Source of the DNA: Caprella mutica
Lineage: Eukaryota; Arthropoda; Malacostraca; Amphipoda; Caprellidae
Reading direction: 5' to 3'
Assembly: GCA_947561585.1 (NCBI GenBank)
Contig: CANNZV010000861.1
Location: forward strand, 144,252 to 208,251
Length of the DNA: 64,000 bases
Under the pieces are notes generated by a model. That model saw only the letters and a list, made by a program, of their open reading frames with translations, was not told the DNA's origin and did not search any database. Within the stretch, counting starts at the first letter, position 1. Every line of letters begins with the position of its first letter. This document shows, in pieces, positions 10,225 to 19,858 of the stretch. Position numbers and translations under genes: made by a program.

Positions 10225-10632
10225 ATGAAGAAAACAACTACCTTTCTAGGTAAGCATCTGGTAGCTTTTTTAATAGCTATCTTCTTCTGTCTAGGAGCTA
10301 ATACGGTGAGTGCACAAGACTTTGTGTCACCAAAAGAAGCTACTATGATATTGCAAGAAGAATTGACTGACTTACAATCAGGAAACACTAGTGGAGGAGA
10401 GCAATTGGATCAGAATGGAAATCCTATGCCAGCATCCACTTTCTTGTCAGCATCAGTAGTGAACTTTGATACTCAAAAAGCACTTTATGCAGATGCGCTG
10501 GATTACCTTCACAACGGACTAAGTGTAAGCAATGCAATTGATACAGCACATGCTGGATTGATAGCTGGCGGACATAATCCTGCTGCGCTAGAAGTCTCTC
10601 ATGGACAACTGGTTGCATTGTTAGAGTTGTAG
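10225..10632 (+). CDS. Small secreted protein of unknown function
   Basis: This 135-residue protein starts with a clear signal peptide (KKTTTFLGKHLVAFLIAIFFCLG, cleavage likely after VSA near residue 30). I do not recognise the mature part. It is acidic and apparently helical, with the stretch EATMILQEELTDLQSG, a central Gly/Asn/Pro-rich patch, and then YADALDYLHNGLSVSNAIDTAHAG written here in part only. It has no cysteines in the mature part and no T9SS sorting domain, so it is probably periplasmic or released. It ends 92 bp before the 2240-residue giant and shares its start context (AATCTCATG), so the two may be co-transcribed. A helper or chaperone role for the giant is speculation. Confidence 0.75.
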   Translation: MKKTTTFLGKHLVAFLIAIFFCLGANTVSAQDFVSPKEATMILQEELTDLQSGNTSGGEQLDQNGNPMPASTFLSASVVNFDTQKALYADALDYLHNGLSVSNAIDTAHAGLIAGGHNPAALEVSHGQLVALLEL

Positions 10633-10724
10633 GTTTTTGATTTAATCAATTGATTAAATCCATTCTTACTTTCTTTAATCTATTTTTTTAATTTAATTTT
10701 TTGTATAAGCAATTTTTAAATCTC

Positions 10725-13700
10725 ATGGAAAAAACGATTCTTACACAATCAACGTGGTGTCGTGTATCTAATATAGCCAAATTTGGCTTAAGCTTGATGC
10801 TTTTAATACTTCTTCAAGTTCAAGTTAGTGCACAAACATTCACAACTGCTCCCGGAGCAACAGCTATTCCGGATAATGATTGTCCTACTCAGACACTAAT
10901 TCCTATCACAGTAAGTGGCCTTGCTACCACTATTGATGGAACTTTTGGTTTGGAGACGGCAGAAATTAATATCACACACACTTGGGATTCTGACTTAGAT
11001 ATTAGTTTGGTTGCTCCAGATGGCACATCTATTAGTCTTTCGGCTAATAACGGTAGTCTTGGAGATAACTACACGAATACTGTATTTGATGATGCAGCAG
11101 CTAGTTGTATCGGAGACGGTACAGCTCCATTTACAGGTACATTTGCACCTGATTCGCCACTTGGTGCAGCAAACAATGGACAAGACCCAAATGGTACTTG
11201 GAATTTATCTATTTGTGATGGTGCAAATGGTGATACAGGTTCAGTTAACTCTGCATCTATTACATTTAGTGGTACTCCAGCAGCACCAGCAAGCAATGAC
11301 CCAGCACCATTTAGTGCTACTCCAATTGCAGTTACTGCAGCAGCTCCATTTGTTGAAAGTTTTGAGGCTTTACCAGCAGCAGACTGTTTTGGTAGCATTG
11401 CTCCTTACTTCAACCAAGACCCTACTACAGGAGAAACTTGGGTAATTCAGACAGGTAATCTTGGACACTCAGCTGATGCAGCACAAGATGGCGCAAGTTT
11501 CATCGCTGTTGATGATTCTGCACCAGCGTCTAGTGACGTTCAATTCATGTTACCTCCAGTAGATATTTCTGCCTTAATAGTACCTGAACTAACGTTCTGG
11601 TTACACTCTGACGCAGAAGATGGTAGTAGTGCAGGAAGTAATTTAAATGCTTTATTCACTGTAGAACTTACTACTGATGATGGAGCAACTTGGACTTCTG
11701 TATTTACTAACCAAGCAAATACAAGTACTGCTAATGGCGAATATGAACAATTCATTATTGACTTAGCTGCTTTTGCTGGTGCAACCGATTTAGTTGCCCG
11801 TTTTACTGTTGATGAAACAGCAAATGACCATGGTAATGGATTTGATGATGACATCAGTTTAGATTTAGTAACTTTCCGCGAAATGCCAGCTTGTTTTGTA
11901 GACGGTGGTGCTGATATCACACAAGATAGCGACGCTTCTGGTACTTTAGCTGATTGTGGTGATTTTGTTACATTGCCAGCTCCAGTGCTTTCGGGCGGTG
12001 ATTGCTTAGGTACTGCAACTAATGACTTTAACGGTACAGCTGATGCCTCGGATATTTATCCAGTAGGTACAACTCAAGTTATCTGGTCTGCTCAAAATAG
12101 TGCTGGTGACTTTAGTCTCGATACTGTTTTAGTAACTGTAAATGACGTAGAAGACCCAACATTCAATAACTGTTCTACTGGTACAACTATCAGCTTAGAT
12201 CCAGGTGAGTGTGATGCTATTGTTACTTTCGATTTATCTGCTACTGATAACTGTTCTACTGCTACAATTGCTGTAACTCAAAACAGTGTAACTGCTAGTC
12301 CTTATACTTCTGTAGGTTGTGGTATTACTAACCAACACTTACGTTTGTTTGATGGTCAACCAACTGAGATTACTATTACAAGTGTTGATGTAGCATTCAA
12401 TGGTGCTGCAAACGGCTCTGTACCAGTAAATGTATATACTTTAGAAGATGGTGCTGACTTTACTTATGCTAACTTAGTATTAGTAGGTTCTGGTGATGCT
12501 GCTGGTGCAGCTGCTCAGACTTTAGCTAATGTTGCAGTAAATGCAGTTATTCCTGCAAATACTCGTTATGTGGTAGAGGTTGTAAACCTTACACCTGCTA
12601 CAGGTTTTGAGATTGGTTACAATACTGAAGCTGCTACTGGTACTTCTTATATCGCAGGTTGTACTATTGCTGAGCCAACAGATATAAACTTAGTTTTACC
12701 TGGTGGTTTCCAAGTAGTAATGGTTGTAAACGCTGATGCAGTTGCATTAGCTGTTGAAGAAACTTCTGCTACTGGTTTTGTATCTGGTGATGCTTTCCCA
12801 ATTGGCGATACTGACTTAGAATTTACAGCTACTGACGCTGCTGGTAATACAGCTGTTTGTGCATTTACTGTAACTATCAATGAGTTTGCTAATCCTTCTG
12901 CTACTTTAGCTGCGAATGATAATGTACAAGTTTCTTTAGATGAAAATGGTTTATCTGAAGTAACTACTGATATGATTTTAGAAGGCGGTCCTTATGGCTG
13001 CTACGATGAATACTTATTGACTCGTACGCCTGCATGTGTAGGTTGTCCTGCACCACTTCCTGGTGACCCAGGTAGCGGACCAAATGCTGGTTTCGTTTGG
13101 GTAAACTGTAACGACGTTGGACAGACAATTACTATCATGGTAACTGATCCAGACACTGGTAACTCTACATGGAGTACTATTACTGTTGAAGACAAAATTG
13201 CTCCAACAATCAACTGTGTGAACGAAAGCGTATCTTGTACTGCTAATACTACTCCGATATTTACTGCTCCTGTAACTGGCGCATTTGCTCTTGCTGATAA
13301 TCCTGGTACTATCATTCCTCAAGGTGCTCCATCTATTGTATCTACTACATTAGTTGTTGCAGGTGTACCTGGCGAAGCAGTTATTACTGACTTAAACGTT
13401 GGCACTGCTGTTGCTCACCCTTGGGTAAGTGATTTGACTGTTTCTGTTACTTCACCAAATGGTACTACCGTTATCTTAGTAGATGGTGCTTGTGGTGCTA
13501 ATGATAATATTGATGCTACTTGGGATGACGAAGGTAACCCATTAGGTTGTCAAGGTACTGCTCCAACTATTACTGGTACAGTAAATCCTCAAGAGGCATT
13601 AAGTGCATTTGATGGTGAGCCATTAAATGGTACTTGGACTTTGACTGTTGAAGACGGATTTGGTGACGGTGGTGTTATCACTAACTTCTCTTTAGACGCA

Positions 13701-16700
13701 CAATGGCAGATTGCTCAAACTTCTGCTCCTACTACTGATGACAACTGTGGTCCTGTAACTTTAGACTTTGTAGATAGTGATATTACTGGTGACTGTGCTG
13801 GACCAAGCGGTGAAATCTTCCGTACTTGGACTGCAACTGATGCTAGTGGTAATACGGCACAATGTGTACAAATTATTACTATTGATCGTCCAACAATTGG
13901 CCAAGTAGCTTTACCTGCTGACATTACTGTTTCATGTGCAGCATACAACGCAAACAACGACGCTATTGCTCCAACTATCGCTGGTGCTGGTGAACCAACT
14001 ATCAACGGTGGTGCAATCGACAACGGTAGCATTTGTAATATTACTTCTACTTTACTAGATGAAGTAATCATTGACGATATCTGTGAAGGTACATTCAAAA
14101 CTCGCCGTAAATGGTTGATTATTGACTGGTGTACTGGTGATGAAATCGAGCATAACCAATTGGTTAAAGTAATTGACGAAACTGGACCAGCATTAGTTTG
14201 TCCTGCTGGCCCATACGAAATTGATGCAACTGCTGCATCTTACAATGAAGACTTAGGTCCTCATGCTGCATGTGCTGGTATTATTCCAATTCCTGCTATC
14301 TCTGGTACTGACGATTGTTCTTCAATCGCTTCTTGGACAACTACAATCACTACTTTAGCTGGTGATGTAGTAGCTTCTTCTCCTACTAACGGTGGTAGCA
14401 TGACTGGTGTACCTTTATATGATACTGACCCAACTACTGTTGGTGCTGACTACTTAGTAACTTACACTGCTTATGACGAATGTGGTAACGAGTCTATCTG
14501 TCAAGTTCCTTTAACAGTAACTGACCGTGTTGCTCCTGTTGCTATTTGTGATGAAATCACTCAAGTTTCTTTAAGCTCTGACGGTATTGCTACTGTATGT
14601 GCTGAAGACTTAGACGATGGTTCTTATGACAACTGTACTGACGTTCACTACTGGGTAGCACGAGTTGGTCAGTTTGATCAGGCTCCATCGTCTCCATTTG
14701 GTCTTTTTGGTAGAGCTTATGCTCCTTGTGCAGAGTTTTACTGTAATGATATTGGAAATGACAACATGGTATTCGTATTGGTTGCTGACGACGCAGCAAA
14801 TGCTAGTCTTGAACTAGCGGGTGGTTTCTTAGTACCTCCTTCAGCTGATGCTTTTGCTCAAAACTATGAAGGTCGTCTCGGTTTTTGTATGGTAAGCGTA
14901 TTAGTAGAAGACAAATTACCACCTTACAAAGTAGCTGATGTAGCTGATGTGAATATCGACTGTGATGTTTACTACAACAACCTTGAAGTAGCATTAGACT
15001 TAGCAAGTGCTGACGGTAATGATGACCCAGCTATTTTGAATACGCTTTATGGTCGTCCAGTTTATGCAGATAACTGTGATACTATCGTTGACCACACATT
15101 TGCTGTTAACATCAACTCTTGTGGTGAAGGTACAATTACTCGTACTTGGACTGTAGAAGATGGTGCAACACCTGCTAACGTAGGTCCTACCTGTCAGCAA
15201 TTGATTATCGTAAAACACATAAACAACTGGGAAGTTGCTTTCCCTGATGACGTAACTTTGGAATGTGAGGACGAGATGGACTCTCAGGTAGTAATTGACT
15301 CTATCTTTGGTGAGCCAGTTGTATTCTTAGATGACTGTGAATTAGTAGCAGTTGCGCAAGAAGACCAAATCTTCAACATCGTTCCTGACGCATGTTACAA
15401 AATCATCCGTACATTCACAGCGATTAACTGGTGTGTATATGACGGTGCTGACGAAGACGTAAACAATGCTAGTACTACTGCTGCAACTACAGCTGCTGAT
15501 AATACTTTCGTTTCTGCTCGTCGTTTCCGCGACGGTACTAACGGTATCATTGTTTACCAACAAGTCATCAAAGTATTAGACACTGTTGCTCCAGAGTTAA
15601 CTTGTCCTACTTTAGCTGATGTGCCAGTAAACGCTAACTGTGTTGCTACTGTTGATTTGCCAGAAGCATTAGCTACTGACTGTAGCTTTGACGTTACAAT
15701 CACTGCAACTACTCCAAATCTTGGACCAAACGGCGCTACTCACATTGGTACTGCACCAATCGGTAACGTAGCTCCTGGTACTTATACAACTACTTATACA
15801 GCGACTGACAACTGTGGTAACAGCGAGTCTTGCGAAATGACGTTCAATGTAGTAGACAACAAACCACCAACTCCTTACTGTGTAGGCGGTTTAGTAGTAG
15901 AATTGATGCCTGTTGATACTGACGGTGACGGTAATGCTGACCAAGGTATGGTTGACATCTGGGCTTCTGACTTTGACGCTGGTTCTTTCGACAACTGCCC
16001 TGGTGCAGTGAAATTAACAGTATGGTTAAACGCTGATAACTACGCTGGTTCTTTAGGCTTAGGTTACAGCGATGCGCCTACTAACTTGAATGGTGGCTTA
16101 CCAATTGCTTGTGATAGCCCATTCGACTGGAACTTCGGTAACAATGATGTTTACCTATATGTAGAGGATGCTTCTGGTAATGTTGACTTCTGTATTACTA
16201 CTTTAGTAATCGAAAGCAATCCGAACATTCCATTATGTGATGATGAAGACAACGAAGATGCAACTATCGCAGGTAATATCAACACGCCAGCTGGTACTCC
16301 AGTAAACATGGTAAGTGTTGATGTAAACTCTGGCTTTGCTAGCATTCAAACTACTGACAATGGCGAATTCTTATTCAGTGTTCCTGCTAACGGTGACTAC
16401 ACAGTAGTGCCTAGCAAAGACATGAACCCATTGAACGGTGTGACTACCTATGACTTGGTTTTAATTAACCAACACATTTTGGGTACTAACCCGTTAGATA
16501 CTCCATACAAAATGATTGCTGCTGACGCTAACAATAGCGGTTCAGTAACTGCATTTGACTTGGTTGAATTACGTCGTTTAATCTTATTGATTAACACTGA
16601 ATTGCCAAACAACTCTTCTTGGAGATTTGTGGACGCTGCTGCTAACTTGAACAACGGTTGGTCTTTAGCTAACGGTTTCCCTGAAACAGTAAGCTTTAAT

Positions 16701-17447
16701 AACTTAACTGGTAATGAAGTGGCTAACTTCGTAGGTGTGAAAATCGGTGATGTAAACGGTTCTGCTATCGCAAACAACGTAACTGGTAACACTGAAGAGC
16801 GTACTACTGGTTCTGTTAACTTGTTGACTGACGACCGTGCATTAGTTGCTGGTGAAACTTACAATGTAACATTCAATGCTGACCAAGCATTAATGGGTTA
16901 CCAATTCACTATGAACTTTGACGCTGCTGCTCTTGAGTTTGCTGGTATCGTTGAAGGTCAAGCGACTGCTGCTAACTTCGGTTTAGCTTTATTGGAAGAA
17001 GGTGCAATCACTGCAAGCTGGAACACAGAAGCTGCTAAAGCTGCTGAATTCACAGTTTCTTTCACGGCTACTGCTGACGCTCAATTGAGTGAAGTAATTA
17101 GCATCAACAGCCGTTACACTGCTGCTGAAGCTTATGCTGAAGGCAACTTGTTGGACATCAACTTAGATTTCAACAACGCTACTGCTGCTGCTAACTTCGA
17201 GTTGTACCAAAACAGCCCGAACCCATTCCGTGGTTCTACTATGATTGGTTTCAACTTACCTGAAGCTGGTAATGCGACTTTAACTATCATGGACGTTGCT
17301 GGTAAAGTATTATCTACTGTAAACGGTGATTACGCTAAAGGTTACAACCAAGTAACTGTAAGCAACATCGATGCAACTGGTGTTCTTTACTACACCTTAG
17401 AGACTGCTGGTCAAACAGCTACTCGCAAGATGGTTATTATGAACTAA
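10725..17447 (+). CDS. Very large surface protein: two P-domains, HYR repeats, dockerin-like, cohesin-like and T9SS type A domain
   Basis: I start this 2240-residue protein at the ATG at 10725, which gives a clean signal peptide (ending VSAQ near residue 36); an in-frame TTG at 10701 only adds eight unconvincing residues. Two proprotein-convertase P-domains are visible (about 39-184 and 854-995; both with HTW/HPW..SDL and a final NGTW segment). A MAM/choice-of-anchor-like segment (about 205-400) and many HYR-like repeats follow. Near the end come a dockerin-like pair (about 1900-1955), a cohesin-like domain (about 2031-2135) and a type A sorting domain (2158-2240, SPNPF). It is the longest paralogue of the genes at 1 and 4316. 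Codon choice is strongly biased to GCT, ACT, GGT, AAC and GAC, most so toward the 3' half, which suggests high expression. Function unknown; probably a major surface-layer or adhesive protein. Confidence 0.93.
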   Translation: MEKTILTQSTWCRVSNIAKFGLSLMLLILLQVQVSAQTFTTAPGATAIPDNDCPTQTLIPITVSGLATTIDGTFGLETAEINITHTWDSDLDISLVAPDGTSISLSANNGSLGDNYTNTVFDDAAASCIGDGTAPFTGTFAPDSPLGAANNGQDPNGTWNLSICDGANGDTGSVNSASITFSGTPAAPASNDPAPFSATPIAVTAAAPFVESFEALPAADCFGSIAPYFNQDPTTGETWVIQTGNLGHSADAAQDGASFIAVDDSAPASSDVQFMLPPVDISALIVPELTFWLHSDAEDGSSAGSNLNALFTVELTTDDGATWTSVFTNQANTSTANGEYEQFIIDLAAFAGATDLVARFTVDETANDHGNGFDDDISLDLVTFREMPACFVDGGADITQDSDASGTLADCGDFVTLPAPVLSGGDCLGTATNDFNGTADASDIYPVGTTQVIWSAQNSAGDFSLDTVLVTVNDVEDPTFNNCSTGTTISLDPGECDAIVTFDLSATDNCSTATIAVTQNSVTASPYTSVGCGITNQHLRLFDGQPTEITITSVDVAFNGAANGSVPVNVYTLEDGADFTYANLVLVGSGDAAGAAAQTLANVAVNAVIPANTRYVVEVVNLTPATGFEIGYNTEAATGTSYIAGCTIAEPTDINLVLPGGFQVVMVVNADAVALAVEETSATGFVSGDAFPIGDTDLEFTATDAAGNTAVCAFTVTINEFANPSATLAANDNVQVSLDENGLSEVTTDMILEGGPYGCYDEYLLTRTPACVGCPAPLPGDPGSGPNAGFVWVNCNDVGQTITIMVTDPDTGNSTWSTITVEDKIAPTINCVNESVSCTANTTPIFTAPVTGAFALADNPGTIIPQGAPSIVSTTLVVAGVPGEAVITDLNVGTAVAHPWVSDLTVSVTSPNGTTVILVDGACGANDNIDATWDDEGNPLGCQGTAPTITGTVNPQEALSAFDGEPLNGTWTLTVEDGFGDGGVITNFSLDAQWQIAQTSAPTTDDNCGPVTLDFVDSDITGDCAGPSGEIFRTWTATDASGNTAQCVQIITIDRPTIGQVALPADITVSCAAYNANNDAIAPTIAGAGEPTINGGAIDNGSICNITSTLLDEVIIDDICEGTFKTRRKWLIIDWCTGDEIEHNQLVKVIDETGPALVCPAGPYEIDATAASYNEDLGPHAACAGIIPIPAISGTDDCSSIASWTTTITTLAGDVVASSPTNGGSMTGVPLYDTDPTTVGADYLVTYTAYDECGNESICQVPLTVTDRVAPVAICDEITQVSLSSDGIATVCAEDLDDGSYDNCTDVHYWVARVGQFDQAPSSPFGLFGRAYAPCAEFYCNDIGNDNMVFVLVADDAANASLELAGGFLVPPSADAFAQNYEGRLGFCMVSVLVEDKLPPYKVADVADVNIDCDVYYNNLEVALDLASADGNDDPAILNTLYGRPVYADNCDTIVDHTFAVNINSCGEGTITRTWTVEDGATPANVGPTCQQLIIVKHINNWEVAFPDDVTLECEDEMDSQVVIDSIFGEPVVFLDDCELVAVAQEDQIFNIVPDACYKIIRTFTAINWCVYDGADEDVNNASTTAATTAADNTFVSARRFRDGTNGIIVYQQVIKVLDTVAPELTCPTLADVPVNANCVATVDLPEALATDCSFDVTITATTPNLGPNGATHIGTAPIGNVAPGTYTTTYTATDNCGNSESCEMTFNVVDNKPPTPYCVGGLVVELMPVDTDGDGNADQGMVDIWASDFDAGSFDNCPGAVKLTVWLNADNYAGSLGLGYSDAPTNLNGGLPIACDSPFDWNFGNNDVYLYVEDASGNVDFCITTLVIESNPNIPLCDDEDNEDATIAGNINTPAGTPVNMVSVDVNSGFASIQTTDNGEFLFSVPANGDYTVVPSKDMNPLNGVTTYDLVLINQHILGTNPLDTPYKMIAADANNSGSVTAFDLVELRRLILLINTELPNNSSWRFVDAAANLNNGWSLANGFPETVSFNNLTGNEVANFVGVKIGDVNGSAIANNVTGNTEERTTGSVNLLTDDRALVAGETYNVTFNADQALMGYQFTMNFDAAALEFAGIVEGQATAANFGLALLEEGAITASWNTEAAKAAEFTVSFTATADAQLSEVISINSRYTAAEAYAEGNLLDINLDFNNATAAANFELYQNSPNPFRGSTMIGFNLPEAGNATLTIMDVAGKVLSTVNGDYAKGYNQVTVSNIDATGVLYYTLETAGQTATRKMVIMN

Positions 17448-17460
17448 TAATTGAAAAATG

Positions 17461-17489
17461 GGATTTGCCTTCGGGCAAATCCTCTTTTC
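17461..17489 (+). terminator. Terminator with TTCG tetraloop
   Basis: GGATTTGCC (17461-17469) and GGCAAATCC (17474-17482) form a perfect 9-bp stem closed by TTCG and followed by a T-rich tail. It lies 14 bp after the stop codon of the giant T9SS gene. Confidence 0.92.
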
Positions 17490-17938
17490 TCTTTATATTA
17501 TTAGAGTTGTTTGCAATAGGTGTGAACAAATTGCAGACAGATTGCAGACAACTCTATTTTTTATTTTTCAATATAAAACACACTTAACACTTACATTAAT
17601 ACACAAAATCATTGTTCATAAATTAGTATTAACTCCTTCCTTATTTAGGTTTAATAATGGAAGGCTTTATTCTAAAAAATGCTTTTAATCTTTCAGAATA
17701 AAGTGCTGTAAGAACAGATTTATGAAACAATAAAAACAAGAAAAGAGAAAGATAAAGAAACCTGCTTTTGCCAATAACAAATTAGATTTTTTTCCACGAA
17801 TATGACAAAACAAATAGAGTAGCGATACTTTATATTTTTCCCACATTCAAACAGGCATTTTTCTCTTAAAGACTTAAGGCGATTGGATTGTATGTGATTA
17901 GCCAAAAACCATTATAAGATACCGTATGTACTTAAATC

Positions 17939-17999
17939 GGTTTTTGGGATGGCCTCTCTGGTAATTTTATTACGCAGGGGGGCTTTTTTGATTCTACAT
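17939..17999 (+). terminator. GGTTTTTGGGATG motif followed by terminator hairpin
   Basis: The third copy of the motif (17939-17951) is followed by a long hairpin (17952-17993; GCC..CTCTG.GTAAT against ATTAC.CAG..GGC) and six Ts. It lies about 490 bp after the giant gene, which already has its own terminator, so this unit may belong to a separate short transcript. Confidence 0.7.
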
Positions 18000-18061
18000 A
18001 TCTACGTAACTCTGATTTTTCAATCTGAGACAATATGACTGCATTATTAGTGCCTTTTAAT

Positions 18062-18195
18062 CAGCAATTCTCGGTTTAAGTAGAAAACTGGTGTTACCAG
18101 TCATTAAGTGAAAAGAACAGGTATTCATTTACTTTCTACTTTATCGTAAAAAACTGGTAACACCACTCGACGTTTACTTAAACCGAGAATCGCTG
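18062..18195 (+). mobile_element. Palindromic MITE-like element, family A copy 1
   Basis: This 134-bp non-coding element has terminal inverted repeats beginning CAGCAATTCTCGGTTTAAG and ending with the complement of CAGCGATTCTCGG. It is flanked by a perfect 9-bp direct repeat, CCTTTTAAT (18053-18061 and 18196-18204). Copies 2 (42659) and 3 (61343) have the opposite internal orientation. It lies just upstream of the promoter of the gamma-glutamyltransferase gene. Confidence 0.88.
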
Positions 18196-18240
18196 CCTTT
18201 TAATACATCGAATTAAAGTTTAGATTAGGAGTAATTTTCC

Positions 18241-18248
18241 TACATTTG
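18241..18248 (+). promoter_or_regulatory. Bacteroidota-type promoter, -7 element
   Basis: TACATTTG matches the TAnnTTTG -7 consensus of Bacteroidota. A TTT-containing -33 region lies 19 bp upstream. It is 48 bp before the start codon of the gamma-glutamyltransferase gene. Confidence 0.6.
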
Positions 18249-18295
18249 ACCCCAAATGAAACACGAATTAAGAGACCAACCAATTTAAAATACGA

Positions 18296-19783
18296 ATGCA
18301 AACCAACCGCACCACAAATAACTATGTCATATCCGCAGGGCACGAAAAAACCGCCGAAGCTGCCGAACTTATTCTCCAAGCAGGCGGAAACGCCGTAGAT
18401 GCTGCCATTGCTGCTTTTTTAATGTCTTGGGTAGCAGAACCCTGCATGTCATCAGGAGGTGGAGGAGGTTTTGCAACGATATTCTCGGCGAGAAAAAACC
18501 GAGCGACTGTATTCGATTTTTTCTGTCAAACTCCTCAACAAAAACGACCGATGTCCGAAGTCGATTTTTACCCAATAGAAGTTGATTTTGGAGATACTAA
18601 AGAAACTTTTCAGGTGGGCAAAGGCTCAACAGGTACGCCAGGCGCAGTAGCAGGCGTATTTGCGATGCATGAACAATATGGAACAATTCCGATGCGAGAG
18701 TTGGTACAACCGGCTATTCATGCAGCAAAAGAAGGCGTAGCAGTCGTTCCGTTTCAATATCTTGATTTTCAATTATTACAAGCTATTTTAGAAATAGAGC
18801 CCAAAGGACGTGATACGTTTTTGGAAAATGGAGTAGTTAAGTCCATAGGCACACCGATATATATGCCTGAATTAGCCGACTTTTTGGACTACATGGCTAG
18901 TGAAGGTAAAGCGGCTTTTTATCAAGGCGAAGTGGCACAAAAAATGGCGGCAGACTATCAAGCAGGCGGTGGCTTTTTGAGTATGGACGATTTTGAAAAA
19001 TATCAAGTAAAACGGTTGAAGCCACTCACTTTTAATTATCGAAATCAACAAATATTAACAAACCCATTGCCGTCTTTTGGGGGTAAGTTAATACAATTGG
19101 GCTTGGATTATTTGGCGCAGCAAAAAATGCCTGAAAAGACAGAAAACCTAGCTCATCAGCAAATTTTGTACGGCTTGTCTAGTCATTTAGAAAAAGTGGG
19201 AAAAGAAAGCCAGCATTTTGCTGAAATACCTAACCCAATACGCGGCAATACCACGCATTTTAGCATTATAGATGCTCAGGGAAATGCCGTTTCACTTACG
19301 GCATCTAATGGCGAAGGTTGTGGTTATTTTGTAGAAAATACAGGAATACAACTTAATAATATGCTTGGAGAAGCGGCATTATTGCCAGCCGGTTTTCATT
19401 CATGGCAAACCAATACGCGCTTATCCTCTATGATGTCGCCTACTATTGTGTTGGATGAAGAAGATAGGCTTTCTATTGTAACGGGGAGCAGCGGAGCAGG
19501 GCGTATTCCTGGAGCTATTATACAAGTATTGTCAAATTTAATCGACTACAAAAAAGACGTACATGAAGCCGTGAATGCGCCCAGATTGCACGTGACACAT
19601 GGAACAATAAACATTGAACCCAACTTCAAAGAAGCCTTTATACTGCCGGCAAATAGGGGAGAAGCTATCTCCAATTGGACAGAACAATCCCTTTATTTTG
19701 GTGGTGCAAATACGGTCGTCAATAAGAACGGAAACTTAGGCGGCGGCGCAGATTTGCGACGTGATGGAGTGGTATTGCCGTAG
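18296..19783 (+). CDS. ggt: Gamma-glutamyltransferase family protein
   Basis: This 495-residue protein belongs to the gamma-glutamyltranspeptidase family, N-terminal-nucleophile enzymes that cleave themselves into two subunits and transfer or hydrolyse gamma-glutamyl groups, for example of glutathione. Visible family features are GGNAVDAAIAA (about 30-40), the glycine-rich SSGGGGGF (52-59) and the processing site GNTTHFSIID (317-326), where the Thr of TTH (Thr319) should become the nucleophile. GSSGAGRIPG in the small subunit matches the family's conserved glycine/arginine motif. It is shorter than typical enzymes (about 550-580) and has no signal peptide, so a cytoplasmic location is predicted, unlike the periplasmic E. 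coli enzyme. It stands alone, convergent with the next gene. The substrate is not deducible. Confidence 0.88.
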   Translation: MQTNRTTNNYVISAGHEKTAEAAELILQAGGNAVDAAIAAFLMSWVAEPCMSSGGGGGFATIFSARKNRATVFDFFCQTPQQKRPMSEVDFYPIEVDFGDTKETFQVGKGSTGTPGAVAGVFAMHEQYGTIPMRELVQPAIHAAKEGVAVVPFQYLDFQLLQAILEIEPKGRDTFLENGVVKSIGTPIYMPELADFLDYMASEGKAAFYQGEVAQKMAADYQAGGGFLSMDDFEKYQVKRLKPLTFNYRNQQILTNPLPSFGGKLIQLGLDYLAQQKMPEKTENLAHQQILYGLSSHLEKVGKESQHFAEIPNPIRGNTTHFSIIDAQGNAVSLTASNGEGCGYFVENTGIQLNNMLGEAALLPAGFHSWQTNTRLSSMMSPTIVLDEEDRLSIVTGSSGAGRIPGAIIQVLSNLIDYKKDVHEAVNAPRLHVTHGTINIEPNFKEAFILPANRGEAISNWTEQSLYFGGANTVVNKNGNLGGGADLRRDGVVLP

Positions 19784-19858
19784 CTTGCTGCCAGCCCGAG
19801 CAAGTCTAATTGGCTGTTTTAACACGCTCGGACTAACAGCCAAGCTACTTGAAGGCAT

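Larger units (their letters stand above)
17448..18295. other. Intergenic gap with terminators and a mobile element
   Basis: This gap holds the terminator of the giant gene (17461-17489), a motif-plus-terminator unit (17939-17999), a 134-bp palindromic mobile element with target duplication (18053-18204) and the promoter of the next gene (18241-18248). An open frame at 17458-17688 begins inside the terminator hairpin and is not credible as a gene. Nothing is recognised in 17690-17938. Confidence 0.6.

Noticed and set aside
10701..10724. TTG start for the giant gene
   Set aside because: The ATG at 10725 gives a better signal peptide and shares its AATCTC context with the gene at 10225.
11011..11445. 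144-codon frame inside the giant gene
   Set aside because: It lies in another frame of the same strand, is rich in Leu/Gln from shifted Ala/Thr codons, and overlaps a clear P-domain.
17458..17688. 76-codon plus-strand frame after the giant gene
   Set aside because: It begins in the terminator hairpin of the previous gene and has no signal or domain.
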